A stretch of DNA of 64,000 nucleotides, from assembly GCA_028826165.1 (NCBI GenBank), contig JAPDFW010000142.1, positions 55,125 through 119,124 of the forward strand, in the 5' to 3' direction. The notes beneath the pieces were generated by a model. The model had not been told where the DNA came from, ran no database searches, and saw nothing but the letters and a program-made list of their open reading frames with translations. This document shows positions 11,103 to 21,241 of the stretch, piece by piece. The position numbers and the translations under genes are program-made. This DNA comes from Anaeramoeba ignava (taxonomy: Eukaryota > Metamonada > Anaeramoebidae). Every line of letters begins with the position of its first letter. The stretch's first letter is position 1.

Positions 11103-14100
11103 ATGAAAAAACAAAAATTATTTCAACTTTGTCAAGATAATCTAGAAAATACATTTCAAACAATCAAATATTTAATTGAAAAAGGTGCAGATATCAATGC
11201 CAAAGATAAAAGAAATCAAACACCTTTACAATTAATTTGTGAAAATAAAGATAAAAATAAATTTGAAATTATCAAATATTTAATTGAAAAAGGTGCAGAT
11301 ATAAATGTCAAAAATAAAAGAAATCAAACACCTTTACAATTAATTTGTGAAAATAAAGATAAAAATAAATTTCAAATTATCAAATATTTAATTGAAAAAG
11401 GTGCAAATATCAATGTCAAAGATATTATAATCCAAACACCTTTACATTTAATTTGTGAAAATAAAGATGAAAATAAATTTCAAATTATCAAATATTTCAT
11501 TGAAAAAGGTGCAGATATCAATATCAAAGATAAAAGAAATCAAACACCTTTACATTTAATTTGTGAAAATAAAGATGAAAATAAATTTGAAATTATCAAA
11601 TATTTAATTGAAAAAGGTGCGGATATTAATGTCAAAGATAAAAGAAATCAAACACCTTTACAATTAATTTGTGAAAATAAAGATGAAAATAAATTTGAAA
11701 TTATCAAATATTTAATTGAAAAAGGTGCAGATATTAATGTCAAAGATAAAAGAAATCAAACACCTTTACAATTAATTTGTGAAAATAAAGATGAAAATAA
11801 ATTTCAAATTATCAAATATTTAATTGAAAAAGGTGCAAATATCAATGTCAAAGATATTATAATCCAAACACCTTTACATTTAATTTGTGAAAATAAAGAT
11901 GAAAATAAACTTGAAATTATCAAATATTTAATTGAAAAAGGTGCAGATATTAACACCAAAGATCATAATCATCAAACACCTTTACAATTAATTTGCCAAA
12001 ATAAAGATGAAAATAAATTTGAAATTATCAAATATTTAATTGAAAAAGATGCAGATATCAATGTCAAAAATATTAACAACAAAGCACCTTTACATTTAAT
12101 TTGTGAAAATAAAGATGAAAATAAACTTGAAATTATCAAATATTTAATTGAAAAAGATGCAGATATTAACACCAAAGATCATAATCATCAAACACCTTTA
12201 CAATTAATTTGTGAAAATAAAGATGAAAATAAACTTGAAATTATCAAATATTTAATTGAAAAAGGTGCAGATATTAACACCAAAGGTTTTATAAGCCAAA
12301 CACCTTTACAATTAATTTGCCAAAATAAAGATGAAAATAAACTTGAAATTATCAAATATTTAATTGAAAAAGGTGCAGATGTTAACACCAAAGATATTAT
12401 AAGCCAAACACATTTACATTTAATTTGCCAAAATCAAGATGAGAATAAATTTGAAATTATCAAATATTTAATTGAAAAAGGTGAAGATGTCAATGCCAAA
12501 AATAAAGGAAATCAAACACCTTTACATTTAATTTGCCAAAATCAAGATGAGAATAAATTTGAAATTATCAAATATTTAATTGAAAAAAATGCAGATATCA
12601 ATACTAAAGATAATCAAAACGAAACACCTCTTCAAACAATTTGCCAATTTAATCATAATGAACATTCAATTCAAATTATCAAATATTTAATTGAAAAAGG
12701 TGCAGATATCAATTTCAAAAATAATTTGAACGATTCACTTTTACATTTATGTTTCAAAAAGCAAACTAAGTACTCATTTCCAATTATCAAATATTTGTTA
12801 GAAAAAGGAATAGATATTAATACTGAAAATAATAAAAAGGAGAATATTTTACATTTAATTTGTGAAAATCAAGATGAAAATAAACTTGAAATTATCAAAT
12901 ATCTAATTGAAAAAGGTGCAGATATCAATGCCAAAAATAATCAAAACGAAACATCTTTACATACAATTTGCAAATTCCAAGAAGATCAAAACCAAATAGA
13001 AATTATCAAATATTTAGTTGAAAAAGGTGCAGATATCAATGCCAAGACATGTTATGATCAAACATCTTTACATTACGTATCTTTATGTAAAAACCAAAAT
13101 AAATTTGAAATTATCAAATATTTAATTGAAAAAGGTGCAGATATTAATGCCAAAGATAAAGGAGATCAAACACTTTTACATTCTTTTTGTTATGATAAAT
13201 TACAAAATAATTTTGAAATTATCAAATATTTAATTGAAAAAGGTGCAGATATAAATGTCAAAAATAAAGGAAATCAAACACCTTTACATTTAATTTGCCA
13301 AAATCAAGATGAAAATAAATTTGAAATTATCAAATATTTAATTGAAAAAGATGCAGATATCAATGCCAAAACCCAAAAAAAGCAAACACCTTTGCATTTA
13401 ATCTGCCAAAGTCAAGATCCAAATAAATTTGAAATTACCAAATATTTAATCGAAAAAGATGCAGATATCAATGCCAAAAATAATCAAAACGAAACACCTC
13501 TTCAAATTGTAGTTGCCAAAAATGATATTAAACTAAGCAAACTATTATTAATGAACGAGGCAAATATTTTTGATTTAAAGAATTATTACACAATTTCAAA
13601 AGAGATTTGTGATTTACTTCCACAAATTTACTCAATCAACGAAGATTTGGATAATTTATTAAAATCAAGCGATAACTTTTCTGATTTAAGAATCCAATCA
13701 AATGATTATTTCAATTTTCAAGCGCATAAGTTGATTCTATCAACAAGGTTTAATAATAACGAGTCTCTATTACAAAAATTTTTCGATATTTGTTCTCAAA
13801 AACCAAAAAAAGATGTTCAAATTGTTTTAAATTTTCTTTATACTGGATTTTTTGATTTTGACTATTTTACTGAAAAAATTGATTCCTTAATACAAACAAA
13901 AATCGCAAAAGAAATTCAAGAAAAAGAAATTCAAGAAAAAGTGATGATTGAAGAATTTTTCAAAGAAATTGGATTAGATGCAAAATGGATTGATTCAAAA
14001 AAAGCAAGAAAAGGAATAATAAATGATTTCCATCAATTATATCAACAAGAATCAACAAAAGATTTCACAATAATTTGCGAAGAAAATGGAAAAGAAAAGC

Positions 14101-14381
14101 AAATCAAGGTTCATAAATTAATACTAATAATAAGAAGTGAATTATTCAAAGGAATGTTTCAATTAAATGTTCAAGATACATCAAATCAGGTTCATGATTA
14201 TTCAAGAAAATCATTTGAAACAATTCAACAATTAATTTATTTTCTTTATCATGATGAGTTTGATGAAACAAAAGAAATTACCAAAGAAATGACTCAAGAA
14301 CTGGAAGATATTAAAGATTATTATCAATTAAATCAAAAATCAATAATTGATTTAATTTTATTTGATTTAATTCAAAAATAA
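11103..14381 (+). CDS. Ankyrin-repeat protein with C-terminal double BTB
   Basis: 1,092 residues, one exon. Residues 1 to about 830 hold about 23 ankyrin repeats of 33-36 residues built on IIKYLIEKGADIN followed by QTPLHLICENKDENK. Many neighbours are near-identical at DNA level, so the array grew recently. A degenerate BTB domain follows (about 855-930, DNFSDLRIQSNDYFNFQAHK), then a second BTB (about 965-1085, DFTIICEENG, KVHKLILIIRSELFKGMF, DYYQLNQ). BTB domains form dimers and often recruit cullin-3 ubiquitin ligase, with the repeats as substrate receptor; that role is inference. The second BTB is clearly related to those in the RCC1 and Rab fusions in this window. The actin-like gene follows 71 bp downstream on the same strand. 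Confidence 0.93.
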   Translation: MKKQKLFQLCQDNLENTFQTIKYLIEKGADINAKDKRNQTPLQLICENKDKNKFEIIKYLIEKGADINVKNKRNQTPLQLICENKDKNKFQIIKYLIEKGANINVKDIIIQTPLHLICENKDENKFQIIKYFIEKGADINIKDKRNQTPLHLICENKDENKFEIIKYLIEKGADINVKDKRNQTPLQLICENKDENKFEIIKYLIEKGADINVKDKRNQTPLQLICENKDENKFQIIKYLIEKGANINVKDIIIQTPLHLICENKDENKLEIIKYLIEKGADINTKDHNHQTPLQLICQNKDENKFEIIKYLIEKDADINVKNINNKAPLHLICENKDENKLEIIKYLIEKDADINTKDHNHQTPLQLICENKDENKLEIIKYLIEKGADINTKGFISQTPLQLICQNKDENKLEIIKYLIEKGADVNTKDIISQTHLHLICQNQDENKFEIIKYLIEKGEDVNAKNKGNQTPLHLICQNQDENKFEIIKYLIEKNADINTKDNQNETPLQTICQFNHNEHSIQIIKYLIEKGADINFKNNLNDSLLHLCFKKQTKYSFPIIKYLLEKGIDINTENNKKENILHLICENQDENKLEIIKYLIEKGADINAKNNQNETSLHTICKFQEDQNQIEIIKYLVEKGADINAKTCYDQTSLHYVSLCKNQNKFEIIKYLIEKGADINAKDKGDQTLLHSFCYDKLQNNFEIIKYLIEKGADINVKNKGNQTPLHLICQNQDENKFEIIKYLIEKDADINAKTQKKQTPLHLICQSQDPNKFEITKYLIEKDADINAKNNQNETPLQIVVAKNDIKLSKLLLMNEANIFDLKNYYTISKEICDLLPQIYSINEDLDNLLKSSDNFSDLRIQSNDYFNFQAHKLILSTRFNNNESLLQKFFDICSQKPKKDVQIVLNFLYTGFFDFDYFTEKIDSLIQTKIAKEIQEKEIQEKVMIEEFFKEIGLDAKWIDSKKARKGIINDFHQLYQQESTKDFTIICEENGKEKQIKVHKLILIIRSELFKGMFQLNVQDTSNQVHDYSRKSFETIQQLIYFLYHDEFDETKEITKEMTQELEDIKDYYQLNQKSIIDLILFDLIQK

Positions 14382-14452
14382 ATTCTCAAAAAAAAAAACA
14401 ACAAAATCAAATTTCATTTTTTTCTCTCTAAAATAAAATAAAATAAAATAAA

Positions 14453-15592
14453 ATGTGGAGAGTTAATAGAATTTATAATTCTGCAATAATTTTTGATAAT
14501 GGATCAGGAGTAATCAAAGCAGGATTTGAAGCAGGAAAAAGTCCAAGAGCAGTTTTTCCAACAATAATAGGGAAAACCAAATATCCAAATGTTATGATTG
14601 GTTTAGAAGCTAAATATAATTATATTGGAGATGAAGCAGAATACAACAGAGGGATTTTGGAAATAGAATATCCAATAGAACATGGAATTATAAAAAATTG
14701 GGAAAATATGGAAAAAATATGGTTTCACACTTTTTATCAAGAAATGAGAATTTCACCTGAAGAATATCCGATTTTAATTACTGAACCACCATTGAATCCA
14801 AAATCAAATCGGGAGAAAATGATGGAAATTATGTTTGAAATTTTTGATTTTCCTGCTTTTTATGTTGCAATTTCAGGTATTTTATCATTTTATGCATCAG
14901 GAAGAACAACAGGAATTGTTGTTGAAATGGGAGATGGAGTGATTTATACTGTTCCTGTTTATGAGGGTGATATTATCTCTCATTCTATCAAGAGAATCAA
15001 TTTTGCTGGGAGAGATCTAACAGAATATTTGAGGAAAATATTAACCGAAAGGGGTTATTTTTTTGAATCAACCTCTAATCAAGAAATTGTCAAAGATATT
15101 AAAGAAAAACTTTGTTATGTTCCTCTGAATTTCGAGGAAGAAATGAACTTGGCAAATCAATCAAATTCTGTTGAAGCAAATTATGAATTACCTGATAGAA
15201 CTATTATAACAATTGGGAATGAAAGATTTAGAACACCTGAAGTTTTGTTTAACCCTTCTTTGGATGGAAAAGAACAAGAAGGAATCCACAAATTGATTTT
15301 CAATTCAATCATGAAATGTAATCGTGATATAAGGAAAGATATTTTGAGTAATATTGTTTTGTCAGGTGGAACTTCAATGTTTCCAGGAATTGCTGATAGA
15401 CTTCAATTTGAAATTTCTCAATTAACTCACTCAAGTATAAGAACTAAAGTTGTTGCTCCTCCTGAAAGAAAATATTCTGTTTGGATTGGAGGATCTGTTT
15501 TAGCTTCTTTATCCAGTTTTCAAGATCATTGGATTTCAAAACAAGAATTTGATGAGTTTGGTTCTTCGATTGTTCATAAAAAATGTTTTTGA
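14453..15592 (+). CDS. Divergent actin-like protein with altered ATPase residues
   Basis: 379 residues, close to the 375 of actin, with the usual C-terminus ending KKCF. Recognisable actin motifs: [81 protein letters not shown] and the final [13 protein letters not shown] with W in [10 protein letters not shown]. Three residues that drive ATP hydrolysis in ordinary actin appear changed: Gln137 is Ser ([11 protein letters not shown]), Asp154 is Glu (VEMGDG) and His161 is Tyr (DGVIYTVP). The nucleotide pocket otherwise looks intact. It may therefore bind ATP but hydrolyse it slowly and act as a stable or capping actin variant. The alignment comes from memory of actin sequence. One of the Arp classes is less likely, as no Arp insertion is seen. 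Confidence 0.93.
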   Translation: MWRVNRIYNSAIIFDNGSGVIKAGFEAGKSPRAVFPTIIGKTKYPNVMIGLEAKYNYIGDEAEYNRGILEIEYPIEHGIIKNWENMEKIWFHTFYQEMRISPEEYPILITEPPLNPKSNREKMMEIMFEIFDFPAFYVAISGILSFYASGRTTGIVVEMGDGVIYTVPVYEGDIISHSIKRINFAGRDLTEYLRKILTERGYFFESTSNQEIVKDIKEKLCYVPLNFEEEMNLANQSNSVEANYELPDRTIITIGNERFRTPEVLFNPSLDGKEQEGIHKLIFNSIMKCNRDIRKDILSNIVLSGGTSMFPGIADRLQFEISQLTHSSIRTKVVAPPERKYSVWIGGSVLASLSSFQDHWISKQEFDEFGSSIVHKKCF

Positions 15593-15663
15593 GCAATCAA
15601 AATCAATTTTATAATAAAAAAACCAAAATCAAAACTAAAAATGAAAAAAAAATTTTTTGAATT

Positions 15664-17472
15664 TTAATTTTGATTATTAAATTTTTTAATTAATAAATCA
15701 AATAAATTTGGATTTGTTTGATTTAATTGAAAATAATCAATTCCTGTTTCTAATTCATCAATGATTTCTTGTGTAATTTGAATTTCTTCTTTAATTTGAT
15801 TTGAATAAATCCAATATTCAAATATTTGAAATGATTTATTACTTAATTCACTATAATCTGTAACTTTATTAGATTTATCTTCAGTTACAGATAAAAACAT
15901 TCCTCGATATAATTCACTTCTCATTATTAATATTAATTTTGGAAATTTATATTGTTTTTCTTTTCTTTCAATTATAAAATCTTTTTCATTTTCATTTTCA
16001 TTTTCATTTAAATAAATTCTTTTCATTGTTTCTTCAATTTTTTCATTTGAATTTATAATTTCTTTAATTTCAAAATATAATATTGGATTTATTATTCTGT
16101 TTGAATAAATCATTTCAAATATTTGATTAGATTCTTTAATTGATTTTTTTGAAATAATTTCTTGAAGTTTTTCAATTTGATTTTGATTTTGATTTAATCT
16201 ATATTTTAATATTAATTTATGAGCTTCAATTATTTCTCCATTTCTTGTTTTAAATGAAATATTACAAAATTCTTTTCTTTCAAATAATTTTATCAAATCT
16301 TCTTCAAGATTGGAAAAAGAAGGAGGAGAATAATAAAGAAATGATTTACAAAAAGATCCACAAAGAACATGATAATTAGAAATATTTTCATTAAATCTTA
16401 ATTTAGGAAGTTCAATTTGAATTGGAGTTAATTGATTATTTGTATATCCAGTTCCTAATTGACCATAATCATTTAATCCAAATACTATTAATTTTGGATT
16501 AGAAGTTAAAATCAAAGAATGTTTATATGTAACAGAAAAATCAAGAATATTATCATTTTCAAATAAAGATGATTTGATTTCAGTAAATTCATTTTCAAAT
16601 TTGCCAAATCCATTATAGTCAAAATCTCCACATGAATAAAGTTTTCTTTTTGGATTTTGATTTTGATTTTCATTTTCAATCAACATCATTGAATGATAAT
16701 TTCCTGTTTGAATATCAATTATTTTGCCTTTTGGAATATTTTGTATTTTGGTTAATTTATGGATTGTTGTTTCTTCTTTTCTTGATTCTCCTAATCCAAG
16801 TTGACCAAAGGCATTATCACCACATCCAAATAATTCTTGATTTGAATTTAAAAGAAAAACAGAAGTTGAACAATTTCCTGAAAATATTTTAGAAACATTT
16901 TTCATCATTAAAATTGGTTTTTCTTCTTTATCAAATGTTATAGAATAAAAACCAATTTGACCATCATAATTATCACCAATTCCATAAACATTTTGATTTG
17001 AAGTTAATAAGTAAATTGATTGCCATCCAGAAACAATATCTTGAATTATTCTATCATTTTTATCTTCAATTAATGATGAAATATTGATAAATTTTTTTGG
17101 ATTTTTTGAAGTAATATCTTTTCCTTTAGCAAATAAATTTCCTTCTATTGTTAAAATAGCTTCATGATTACCACCAACAGTTACTTTTTGAATATTTTCT
17201 TCAATTTGGATTTTTTGAGGATTTTGATTTGAATCATTTTCATCTTCATCTTCATCATCTTCATTTATATATCTCTCGTTTAAATATTCTATTGCTTTTC
17301 CATTTTCAAAAAGGAAAATTGTTGAAAATTCTGTTGATGAAATTTGTTTAATTTGTTTTTCATTTTCATTTTCATTTTCAAATTTAAATTGAATTGGCTT
17401 TGTTATTTTATTTGATTTATTTTTGATAAGTATTGGTTTATTATTTTCACCAAAAAATAAACAATCATTCAT
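15664..17472 (-). CDS. RCC1-repeat protein with C-terminal double BTB
   Basis: 602 residues, one exon, from the ATG at 17472. Residues 1 to about 370 form RCC1-type beta-propeller repeats (VYGIGDNYDGQIG, LFGCGDNAFGQLGLGE, LYSCGDFDYNGFG, LIVFGLNDYGQLGTG). A first BTB (about 390-470, RKEFCNISFKTRNGEIIEAH) and a second (about 490-590, DFIIERKEKQYKFPKLILIM, RSELYRGMF) follow. RCC1-BTB proteins of other eukaryotes are adaptor or scaffold proteins; a guanine exchange role cannot be assumed. This is the intact member of three close paralogs here; the copies at 17623-19495 and 50889-52807 are broken. Glu/Asn codon repeats (NENENE) differ in length among the three. Confidence 0.93.
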   Translation of the reverse strand: MNDCLFFGENNKPILIKNKSNKITKPIQFKFENENENEKQIKQISSTEFSTIFLFENGKAIEYLNERYINEDDEDEDENDSNQNPQKIQIEENIQKVTVGGNHEAILTIEGNLFAKGKDITSKNPKKFINISSLIEDKNDRIIQDIVSGWQSIYLLTSNQNVYGIGDNYDGQIGFYSITFDKEEKPILMMKNVSKIFSGNCSTSVFLLNSNQELFGCGDNAFGQLGLGESRKEETTIHKLTKIQNIPKGKIIDIQTGNYHSMMLIENENQNQNPKRKLYSCGDFDYNGFGKFENEFTEIKSSLFENDNILDFSVTYKHSLILTSNPKLIVFGLNDYGQLGTGYTNNQLTPIQIELPKLRFNENISNYHVLCGSFCKSFLYYSPPSFSNLEEDLIKLFERKEFCNISFKTRNGEIIEAHKLILKYRLNQNQNQIEKLQEIISKKSIKESNQIFEMIYSNRIINPILYFEIKEIINSNEKIEETMKRIYLNENENENEKDFIIERKEKQYKFPKLILIMRSELYRGMFLSVTEDKSNKVTDYSELSNKSFQIFEYWIYSNQIKEEIQITQEIIDELETGIDYFQLNQTNPNLFDLLIKKFNNQN

Positions 17473-17622
17473 TTTTGAAAAGAAAAAAATGAAAAAAAAT
17501 GAATTTTAAAATTTTAATTTTTAATTTTAATTTTAATATTAATTTTGATTTTGATTTTAATTTTAATTTTGATTTTGATTTTGATTTTAATTTTAATTTT
17601 AATTTTTATTTTAATTTTAATT

Positions 17623-19495
17623 TTAATTTTGATTTTGATTATTAAATTTCCTAATTAATAAATCAAATAAATTTGGATATGTTTGATTTAATTGAAAATA
17701 ATCAATTCCAATTTGAATTTCATTAATAATTTCTTGTGTAATTTTCTTTGTAGTTTCAGAATATTTTATTCTTTTAAATTTTTCTTCATTTAATTCATTA
17801 AAATCATCAAATTGAATGATTTCTTGTGTAATTTGAATTTCATCTTTAATTTGATTTGAATAAATCCAATATTCAAATATTTCAAATGATTTATTACTTA
17901 ATTCACTATAATCTGTAACTTTATTTGATTTATCATTTGTTACAGATAAAAACATTCCTCGATATAATTCACTTCTCATTATTAATATTAATTTAGGAAA
18001 TTTATATTGTTTTTCTTTTCTTTCAATTATAAAATCTTTTTCATTTTCATTTAAATAAATTCTTTTCATTGTTTCTTCAATTTTTTCATTTGAATTTATA
18101 ATTTCTTTAATTTCAGAATATAATTTTGGATTTATTTTTGAATTGTTTGAATAAATCATTTCAAATATTTGATTTGATTCTTTAATTGATTTTTTTGAAA
18201 TAATTTCTTTAAGTTTTTCAATTTCATTTTGATTTTGATTTAATCTATATTTCAATATTAATTTATGAGCTTCAATTATTTCTCCATTTTTGGTTTTAAA
18301 TGAAATATCACAAAATTCTTTTCTTCTAAATAATTTTATCAAATCTTCTTCAAGATTGGAAAAAGAAGAAGAAAAAAGAAAAGGAGAATAATAAAGAAAT
18401 GAATTGTTAAATCCACAAGAAAGATGATAATTGGAAATATCTTCATTAAATCTTAATTTAGGAAGTTTAATTTGAATTGGAATTAATTGATTTTTTGTAT
18501 TTCCATTTCCTAATTGACCATAATCATTACTTCCAAATCCAATTAATTTTGAATTAGATATGAAAATCAAAGTATGAGAATATCCAACAGAAAAATCAAG
18601 AATATTATCATTTTCAAATAAAGATGATTTGATTTCAGTAAATTCATAAGTATTTTCTTCATTTTTGCCAAGTCCATTATATCTAGAATCTCCACATGAA
18701 TAAAGTTTTCTTTTTGGATTTTGATCTTCAATCAACATTATTGAATGACAACCACCACATTGAATATCAATTATTTTACCTTTTGGAATATTTTGGATTT
18801 TGGTTAATTTTTGGATTTTTGTTTCTTTTCTTCTCGATTCTCCTAATCCAAGTTGACCATCTCTATTAAATCCGCATCCAAATAATTCTTGATTTGAATT
18901 TAAAAGAAAAACATGATAAGAAGAATTTCCTGAAAATATTTTAGAAACATTTTTCATCATTAAAATTGGTTTTTCTGTTTTTTTAAGTGTTTTAGAATCA
19001 AAACCAAGTTGACCATATTCATTTGAACCAATTCCATAAACATTTTGATTTGAAGTTAATAAGTAAATTGAACTTTCACCAGAAACAATATCTTCAATTA
19101 TTCTATCATTTTTATCTTCAATTAATGATGAAATATTGATAAATTCATTTGGATTATTTGAATAGATATCATTCCCTTTGGCAAATACATTTCCTTCTTT
19201 TGTTAAAATAGCTTCATTATCACCACCAACAGATACTTTTTGAATATTTTCTTCAATTTGGATTTTTTCAGGATTTTGTTCTGGATCATTTCCATATAAA
19301 TATTCTATTGCTTTTCCATTTTTAAAAAGGAAAATTGTTGAAATCCAACTTGAAGAAATTTGTTTAATTTGTTTTTCATTTTCATTTTCATTTTCATTTT
19401 CAAATTTAAATTGAATTGGTTTTATTATTTTATATGGTTTATTTTCGAAAAGTTTTGGAGATTAAATTTGAACCAAAAAATAAACAATCATTCAT
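17623..19495 (-). pseudogene. RCC1-BTB paralog with an N-terminal frameshift
   Basis: The ATG at 19495 opens the same start as the intact neighbour (MNDCLFFG), but the frame meets a stop after about 19 residues. The main frame, open from about 19460 to 17623, carries all the RCC1 repeats and both BTB domains. About one extra base (or four) between the FFGSN start and the SPKLFENK stretch breaks the join. Using the first in-frame ATG (18960) would give a 445-residue protein lacking about 170 residues of propeller. It also has an inserted segment near the end (QFDDFNELNEEKFKRIKYSE) absent from its neighbour. It is either a recent pseudogene or a one-base assembly error. It lies 150 bp upstream of its paralog, in tandem. 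Confidence 0.82.
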
Positions 19496-19554
19496 TTTTG
19501 AAAAGAAAAAAATGAAAAAAAATTTGAAAAAAAATTGAAAACTGAATAAATGAA

Positions 19555-20870
19555 AAATATATATTTAAACATATAATTAAAATTAAATAATAATTCTAAA
19601 TAAATTTATTAATTAATATTAAATTAAAATTAATCAAAAAAAGATAAAATATTAATTCAAAAAATGGAAATAAATTAATAAATAAATATTGATATTTAAA
19701 ACAACAAAATATATATTTAAACATATAATTAAAATTAAATACTAATTTTAAATAAATTTATTAATTAATATTAAATTAAAATTAATTTAAAAAGATAAAT
19801 TGTTAATTCAAAAATGGAAATAAATTAATAAATAAATATTAATATTTAAAAACAAAAATATATATTTAAACATATAATTAAAATTAAATAATAATTCTAA
19901 ATAAATTTATTAATTAATATTAAATTAAAATTAATTTAAAAAAAAAGATAAAATATTAATTCAAAAATGGAAATAAATTAATAAATAAATATTGATATTT
20001 AAAAACAACAAAATATATATTTAAACATATAATTAAAATTAAATAATAATTTTAAATAAATTTATTAATTAATATTAAATTAAAATTAATTTAAAAAATA
20101 AGATAAAATGTTAATTTAAAAATGGAAATAAATTAATAAATAAATATTGATATTTAAAACAACAAAATATATATTTAAACATATAATTAAAATTAAATAC
20201 TAATTTTAAATAAATTTATTAATTAATATTAAATTAAAATTAATTAAAAAAAAAGATAAATTGTTAATTCAAAAATGGAAATAAATTAATAAATAAATAT
20301 TAATATTTAAAAACAATAAAAATATATATTTAAACATATAATTAAAATTAAATAATAATTCTAAATAAATTTATTAATTAATATTAAATTAAAATTAATT
20401 TAAAAAAAAGATAAATGTTAATTCAAAAATGGAAATAAATTAATAAATAAATATTAATATTTAAAACAAAAAATATATATTTAAACATAAAATTAAAATT
20501 AAATAATAATTCTAAATAAATTTATTAATTAATATTAAATTAAAATTAATCAAAAAAAGATAAAATGTTAATTCAAAAATGGAAATAAATTAATAAACAA
20601 ATATTAATATTTAAAACAAAAAATATATATTTTAAACATATAATTAAAATTAAATAATAATTTTAAATAAATTTATTAATTAATATTAAATTAAAATTAA
20701 TTTAAAAAAAAGATAAATTGTTAATTCAAAAAATGGAAATAAATTAATAAATAAATATTAATATTTAAAACAACAAAATATACATTTAAACATATAATTA
20801 AAATTAAATAATAATTTTAAATAAATTTATTAATTAATATTAAATTAAAATTAATCTAAAAATTAATTTA
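19555..20870. repeat. Satellite B, about 9 units of ~152 bp
   Basis: Head-to-tail units starting near ATATATTTAAACATATAATT, seen at about 19557, 19709, 19859, 20012, 20166, 20323, 20475, 20627 and 20780. Each holds a GATAAAATGTTAATTC-like middle and an AAATGGAAATAAATTAAT segment. The sequence is unrelated to satellite A except for AT content. Variation between units is mostly run length and a few substitutions. Confidence 0.92.
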
Positions 20871-21241
20871 TTAAAAAAGAAAAAAAATTGTCAAATATTG
20901 ATGAAGAAAAAAAGAAAACAATTTTGCCACATTAAAACAAAATGAAGAAAACAAATGTATTTGCCAGATTCTTTTTTCCTTCCAAAAAAAACAAAAAAAA
21001 AATCAAAAATAGCAATTAAATCAAAAATCAAAAATAAAAAACAAATTTATTAAGCTGATCAATTTAAAAAAAGTTTATTTTTTTTCTTTCTTAAAAGCAT
21101 TTTTTTTTTGTCATTTTTATTTGAAAAATTTTTTTTGTTTAATTTCTTTAAAAGAATTCAATTTAAAAAAAAAAAGGAAAAATAAAGAAAACACTTAATT
21201 CCTTAAAAGAAAAAATTTTTTTTAAAAGAGTGGATTAATAA
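20871..21241. other. Non-coding upstream region of the receptor gene
   Basis: 371 bp of A/T runs with no open frame of note. It holds the probable promoter and leader of the receptor-type RasGAP gene. No distinct site is recognised. Confidence 0.4.

Noticed and set aside
11972-12391. Minus-strand open frames opposite the ankyrin gene
   Set aside because: Shadows of the repeated ankyrin codons; no start context or domain.
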